Shown here piece after piece: positions 1 to 3,978 of a stretch of 6,430 nt of DNA. Each line of letters starts with the position of its first letter. Positions within the stretch are counted from its first letter, which is position 1. The DNA comes from Elusimicrobiota bacterium. GTDB taxonomy: Bacteria > CG03 > SLGR01 > PWQF01. Where the stretch lies: contig PWQF01000254.1 in NCBI GenBank assembly GCA_003556865.1, positions 1 to 6,430 on the forward strand, read 5' to 3'. The translations under genes were made by a program, and so were the position numbers. The notes beneath the pieces are model-generated. The model was not told the DNA's origin. It saw nothing but the letters and a program-made list of their open reading frames with translations, and searched no databases.

Positions 1-3000
1 GGGGAAGAGGAGCAGGACTTAGCCGCTGAAACTGAACCGGAAGAGAAATCGCTTAAGGAAACTGCAGCAGAAGCCGCAAAATCAGGTATCAGGTCCGGAC
101 TGGGAGCTGCTTCGCAGGCCGCTTCGGAAATGGCTCAGGATGTGGCAGAGAAAGTTTTGCCTGACGGGCAAAAGGCCGAACCTGAAGCCGTAATAAAGCA
201 TGCCACCGAAACGCTTGCTGAAATTGTTCCTTCAGAACTTAAAGGCTCTCCGGAGCTGGCTTACCATATGGCCTATATCCTTTTACCCGGAACCCGGCGT
301 GCTTTCCCGGCTAACAGCGAGAAAGAAGTCCTGAAAGCTGTTATAGACAGCATAGCCCGTTTTTCTATACAGGCCTATAAAGAACTTCTTAGGGAAGGCC
401 GTCCGGATATAAGGTTTACCCCCTCCCAGGTGAGTCTGCTGACGGATAACGTTGAAACTTATCTGAATTCCCTTGGTTCCGAGGCAAGGGAGGAGGCCTT
501 AGAGCCTGCAGTTAATTTCTTTAAGATGATGCAGGAGAAATTTTATTACCAGATGATAGGGAGTCAGGGAGGGGAAGAGGCGCTTAATAAGATGAGAAAA
601 GATTTAAGTTCCGCAGATGAGGGGTCTCTCCTGGCCCGGGTCCTTTCCGGACTTATAAATAAATGGGAAACTATTTTCGAATGGGGTGAAGAAATAAAAG
701 GCCTTAAACCTGAAACCGAGCCTTATTTCTACCAGCTGGAAGGGGCAAAATTTATTCTTGAAAACCGCCGGATTCTTAATGCCGATGAAATGGGCACCGG
801 AAAGACTCTTCAGGCTCTTATGGCCAAAGCCAATTCCTCCGGTGATATATGGGATACCCTGGTGGTGGTTCCGGATATAGCCAAATCTGTCTGGGGCGAC
901 CAGATATTTGAGCACCTTAGCGAGGAGTTTGATGTTTACGTGCTGGGTGCCAAAGAATATGATGAGCCCCTTAATGATATAAAAAGCATAAATACAAAAG
1001 AAGATATAAACGACTTTCTGCTTGATTGGATGGCAATTCAGAGGGGTGAAAAAGAGAAGCCGGAAAAAAGAAGGATAGTTATAGTGAATTATGACCAGTT
1101 AAGGCTTTATACCGACCTTCAGGGAGATTATCTCTTTTCAAAGCTTACCCCGGATTTTCTTGTGGCCGATGAAGCCGATGCTGTTAAGAACCCCGCCGCC
1201 CAGAGGTCAGAGGCATTCAGGGGTATCCAGTCTAAATACCTGGCCCTTCTTACCGGGACCCCTATTTCAAACAGGCCGCAGGAAATAATATCTTACCTGG
1301 AAATGCTTGTAACACCGGAAAGCGGACTTGAAGAGACTGTTTTTAAGGACTCAATTTTCAGCAGTGTAAAAGATATGTCTGAAAAGATGCAGAGAAACTG
1401 GGAAAACCCCGAGTATATTATGGAGCTGCATAAGGTTGTACAGAGGGTTATGATAAGAAGAAGAAAGGAAAATGTACTTACCGATATACCCGAGACCGAT
1501 TCTGTCAGAGTATTGCTTGATCCGGTAAAAGGGGAAATGAATATAGGGGGGCAGGTTACATCTCTTGGCGATTTTACTCCTCAATATGAATTTTACCGCA
1601 GTATAGCCGACGACCGGGATATGGATGAGATCAACCGGTGGGCCAGGAAAAGGGCCGCAGCGGATGATCCGTCACGCCTGCCGGGGGGAGAAGAAGTTGA
1701 ATCAATAAAAACTGCCGCCGCTGATAAAATTGTTGATGAGAATTTATCAGCCGGAGAAAGCATAGCCCTCTTTACCTACTACAAGTCAGATGCCCGCCGG
1801 CTGAGGGAAAGATACAGGAAGAAATATGGATCCGAAGCAGTGGCCTATGTGGAAGGCGGAATGTCATCCTCTGAAAAAAGAAAGGAGTGGCAGGGGAAAT
1901 TTCAGGAGGGTCCGGCCCGGATATTTATATCCACACTTGATTCTTCAGCCTATGCCATACATCTTACCAAGGCCGACAGCATGCTTATTACTTCACTTCC
2001 CGCAAATCCGGATAAGCTTCAGCAGGCAAAGGCCAGAATAGCCCGCATAGACAAGGATTTTAATAAGCCCGGGCAGCGAAAAAATGTTTATACGCTTATC
2101 TGGGATACGGAAGATTCAGTTGACAGGCAGATAGAAGAGCTTCTTTACAAAAAGACGCTGGCTATGGAACTGGCCCTGGGCGGGGTGACGGTATCCTTTG
2201 AGGAAATGCCTCTTTCAAAACTGGATAAACTGGCCGGAGTTGAAGAGAAAATGTTAAAGGAGGAGGAAGAAGAGATTGAAGAGGAGATAGTTTACGGGGA
2301 CCTTGCACGGGAAGATGTGCTTGTTCAGGGACTGGAAAAATTAAACTGGAATACACTGGCCTCTTATATGAGAAAAATAAGGGAGACCGTCTATACAAAA
2401 GATTTTATGGATCTCCGGAAAGATAATTTTACTTCCGATCCGGATTCTCTTTTTCTGGCTGCCAATTATGGTGAAAAGACCATCTCCTATTCCTATGGGG
2501 TTCCCCTGGAGACTGTTTCGGAGCGCCATAACGAGAAAAATTTTGGTGAAGGAAATACTCTTTTTATAAAGGAAGAAGCTACACATCAGAAACTTAAGCA
2601 GCAGGACAGGCAACTTGTGGAAAATATGATAAGGGAGCAGCTTAAAGATTTTGCCCGGCTCAATGATTTCCGTTATATCTCCTACCTGGACGGTGAAGGC
2701 AATTACCTTACAGAAGAAATCTCTTCACAGGAGCCGCCCTTTGACGGCGGGGATATAGATTCAGTTTTCGATGAATGGTCATTTGAGTCGTCTGAGGGGA
2801 AATACGACCCGGTTAAACTTAAGGTAAAAGGAGCCAGGAATCCTTCCGATAACAGGGACCGTGAAGAGACCCGTCTCAGAAATCTTTCCCGGGAGCATCC
2901 CCTTTACAGAACCCTGGGAAGTAATGGTAAAGCAGGCTTTGAGAACAGGGCCGCCTCTTTTGCCGGTTTTTCCCTGGATTCTCATAAATGGCTTAAGAAG

Positions 3001-3837
3001 GCCGGTATATCCGCTGCGGTGGTACGGGGGGATTACCTCTGGAACGAAGATCAGCAGGTTATGGAAATGATTCTTGTTGATACCAAATCAGAAGGGCATA
3101 AGCCTCCCAGGGATATAAATGAGGGAGACCTTGAGGGCATAGGTGAGGAGTTCCTGGAAAATTACCGGAAAGGACTGATAAGAGGCAAAATAGTGGGAAG
3201 ACAGTGGCTCAACAGCTCGGTATCCCCCTTAAGGGATGAGATGCTTCTTGATATTATGCTTAACGGATTTCCTCTCTGGGGAACTTATTACAGTCATATA
3301 AAAAATATAAGGCTTATAACTAAAAAGAATATATGGAAATATGCCGCCTCCCTGCTGGCTGACGGAAAACCCCTTCAGACCAACAGGGTCCTGGGGCTCT
3401 TGAGCCCCTCCTTTGCCCGCGCCGCTATGGGGCTTGAGAAGGTAGCCGAAAATATTTCTTTTCAGAGGCTCGGCAGCCTGGCCAAAGAGAATCTTAAAAG
3501 AGCTCTTCCCGGGGCTATGGTGCCGGAGCCGGTTTTATACAGTATTGATGAGGTGGCTCCCGAAGAGCCGCTTACCGGCGGAATTATAAGAGGAAGCAAG
3601 TTTGCCCTTTTCAGCCGTGTTCTTGGCAGGCGCATAAGGTCTGAAAATGAAATAACGGCTGAAATACTGGAAGAACTTCTTTCTAAATCCCGGGATCTTC
3701 CTTACAATGAATCCGTATATCAGTCTTCCGTTGACTGGGCGCTGGGGGTAGAAGGATATATTCAGAAGGCGCGGATAGGGGAATATTTAAGCTGGGGCCA
3801 GACCGTTGACGGGACAGATATAAAAGTAAAACTGTAA
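1..3837 (+). CDS. SNF2-family (SF2) ATPase/helicase-like large protein, 5' end outside the window
   Basis: The frame is open from base 1 to the TAA at 3835-3837, giving 1278 codons. The ATG at base 130 is unlikely to be the real start: no Shine-Dalgarno sequence precedes it, and the 43 codons before it have the same Glu/Ala-rich, helical character as those after it. Counting the first in-window codon as residue 1, a helical region (about 1-240) precedes a two-lobed SNF2 ATPase core (about 243-720). A Glu-rich linker (about 747-767) and about 510 unrecognised residues follow. SNF2 proteins use ATP to translocate on double-stranded DNA and remodel bound proteins; bacterial members include RapA and subunits of phage-defence systems. 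No signal peptide is visible in the part seen and no membrane segment is evident, so a cytoplasmic location is likely. The next open frame begins directly after the stop, in the same frame. The ATPase call is firm; the cellular role is unknown. Confidence 0.9.
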   Translation, partial: GEEEQDLAAETEPEEKSLKETAAEAAKSGIRSGLGAASQAASEMAQDVAEKVLPDGQKAEPEAVIKHATETLAEIVPSELKGSPELAYHMAYILLPGTRRAFPANSEKEVLKAVIDSIARFSIQAYKELLREGRPDIRFTPSQVSLLTDNVETYLNSLGSEAREEALEPAVNFFKMMQEKFYYQMIGSQGGEEALNKMRKDLSSADEGSLLARVLSGLINKWETIFEWGEEIKGLKPETEPYFYQLEGAKFILENRRILNADEMGTGKTLQALMAKANSSGDIWDTLVVVPDIAKSVWGDQIFEHLSEEFDVYVLGAKEYDEPLNDIKSINTKEDINDFLLDWMAIQRGEKEKPEKRRIVIVNYDQLRLYTDLQGDYLFSKLTPDFLVADEADAVKNPAAQRSEAFRGIQSKYLALLTGTPISNRPQEIISYLEMLVTPESGLEETVFKDSIFSSVKDMSEKMQRNWENPEYIMELHKVVQRVMIRRRKENVLTDIPETDSVRVLLDPVKGEMNIGGQVTSLGDFTPQYEFYRSIADDRDMDEINRWARKRAAADDPSRLPGGEEVESIKTAAADKIVDENLSAGESIALFTYYKSDARRLRERYRKKYGSEAVAYVEGGMSSSEKRKEWQGKFQEGPARIFISTLDSSAYAIHLTKADSMLITSLPANPDKLQQAKARIARIDKDFNKPGQRKNVYTLIWDTEDSVDRQIEELLYKKTLAMELALGGVTVSFEEMPLSKLDKLAGVEEKMLKEEEEEIEEEIVYGDLAREDVLVQGLEKLNWNTLASYMRKIRETVYTKDFMDLRKDNFTSDPDSLFLAANYGEKTISYSYGVPLETVSERHNEKNFGEGNTLFIKEEATHQKLKQQDRQLVENMIREQLKDFARLNDFRYISYLDGEGNYLTEEISSQEPPFDGGDIDSVFDEWSFESSEGKYDPVKLKVKGARNPSDNRDREETRLRNLSREHPLYRTLGSNGKAGFENRAASFAGFSLDSHKWLKKAGISAAVVRGDYLWNEDQQVMEMILVDTKSEGHKPPRDINEGDLEGIGEEFLENYRKGLIRGKIVGRQWLNSSVSPLRDEMLLDIMLNGFPLWGTYYSHIKNIRLITKKNIWKYAASLLADGKPLQTNRVLGLLSPSFARAAMGLEKVAENISFQRLGSLAKENLKRALPGAMVPEPVLYSIDEVAPEEPLTGGIIRGSKFALFSRVLGRRIRSENEITAEILEELLSKSRDLPYNESVYQSSVDWALGVEGYIQKARIGEYLSWGQTVDGTDIKVKL
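730..2160 (+). other. SNF2/SF2 helicase core domain within the left gene
   Basis: The motifs appear in the expected order. YQLEGAKFI (from about 730) matches the 'hQ..g..' entry of SNF2 proteins. ADEMGTGKT (781-807) is motif I with Walker lysine at 802-804. TLVVVPDIAKSVW (from 859) is motif Ia. VADEAD (1162-1179) is motif II in a DEAD form. LLTGTPISN (from 1246) is motif III, followed by a typical 'RPQEIISYLEML' helix. The second lobe begins near SIALFTYYKSDARRL (from about 1759, motif IV). IFISTLDSS (1921-1947) is motif V, and QQAKARIARIDK (2020-2055) is motif VI with two arginines at 2035-2037 and 2044-2046, where the arginine finger is expected. NVYTLIWDTEDSVDRQIEEL (from about 2083) resembles the usual 'V.vy.li..gTiEe.i' ending of the second lobe. 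No key ATPase residue is obviously missing, so catalytic activity is plausible. Confidence 0.88.
2239..3834 (+). other. Glu-rich linker and unrecognised C-terminal region of the SNF2 protein
   Basis: After the helicase core, a run of glutamates (about 2239-2300, including KEEEEEIEEEI) looks like a charged helical linker. The next 510 or so residues do not match any family I recognise. Points a searcher could use are ANYGEKTISYSYGVP (from about 2461), DFRYISYLDGEGNYL (from about 2665), KWLKKAGISAAVVRGDYLWN (from about 2986), MEMILVDTKSEGHKPP (from about 3061) and LNGFPLWGTYYSHI (from about 3259). Alternating hydrophobic strands with polar loops suggest a folded alpha/beta domain, not disorder. 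A substrate-binding or nuclease-like module would be usual here in SNF2 proteins, but I see no catalytic motif to support either. Confidence 0.5.
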
Positions 3838-3978
3838 GTAATAAATATTCCGGAGCTTATAGAAAACGGTGACCATTACTGTCTTTCGCTAACTGCAAGG
3901 GACAGGGAAAACGAGTCCGCGGGGGAAGAAGCATACAGAATTTTAATAAACTCGGCGGTTTTTGAAGGCGGGGAAAAG
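3838..3978 (+). other. in-frame open segment between the TAA and the first ATG, probably coding
   Basis: These 47 codons follow the TAA directly, stay in the same frame as both genes and have no ATG, GTG, TTG or CTG codon. The translation (VINIPELIENG..., ending ...AVFEGGEK) looks like protein: it has mixed hydrophobic and charged residues and frequent AAC, GAC and TAC codons like its neighbours. If the right gene starts at ATG 3979, this is a 5' untranslated spacer. If not, either translation starts at a rare codon (ATA 3841 or ATT 3847, neither with a Shine-Dalgarno sequence), or the segment is the middle of one longer gene broken by the TAA. I see no promoter or terminator hairpin in it. 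Confidence 0.5.

Noticed and set aside
130..132. ATG as the start of the SNF2 protein
   Set aside because: No Shine-Dalgarno sequence lies upstream, and the frame is open and coding-like back to base 1, so this is most likely an internal methionine.
604..3070. Several short open frames (68-103 codons) on both strands within the helicase gene
   Set aside because: They overlap the conserved SNF2 motifs in other frames and show no protein-like features of their own.
3835..3837. Reassigned stop codon (TAA read as an amino acid by an alternative genetic code)
   Set aside because: Only one in-frame TAA is present in about 6.4 kb, and no TAG or TGA. A genome with a recoded stop should show more. 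A point change, an error or a true gene end explains it better.
3838..3978. Promoter, terminator or riboswitch between the two genes
   Set aside because: No inverted repeat with a T-run and no spaced -35/-10 pair was convincing, and the segment reads as coding in frame.
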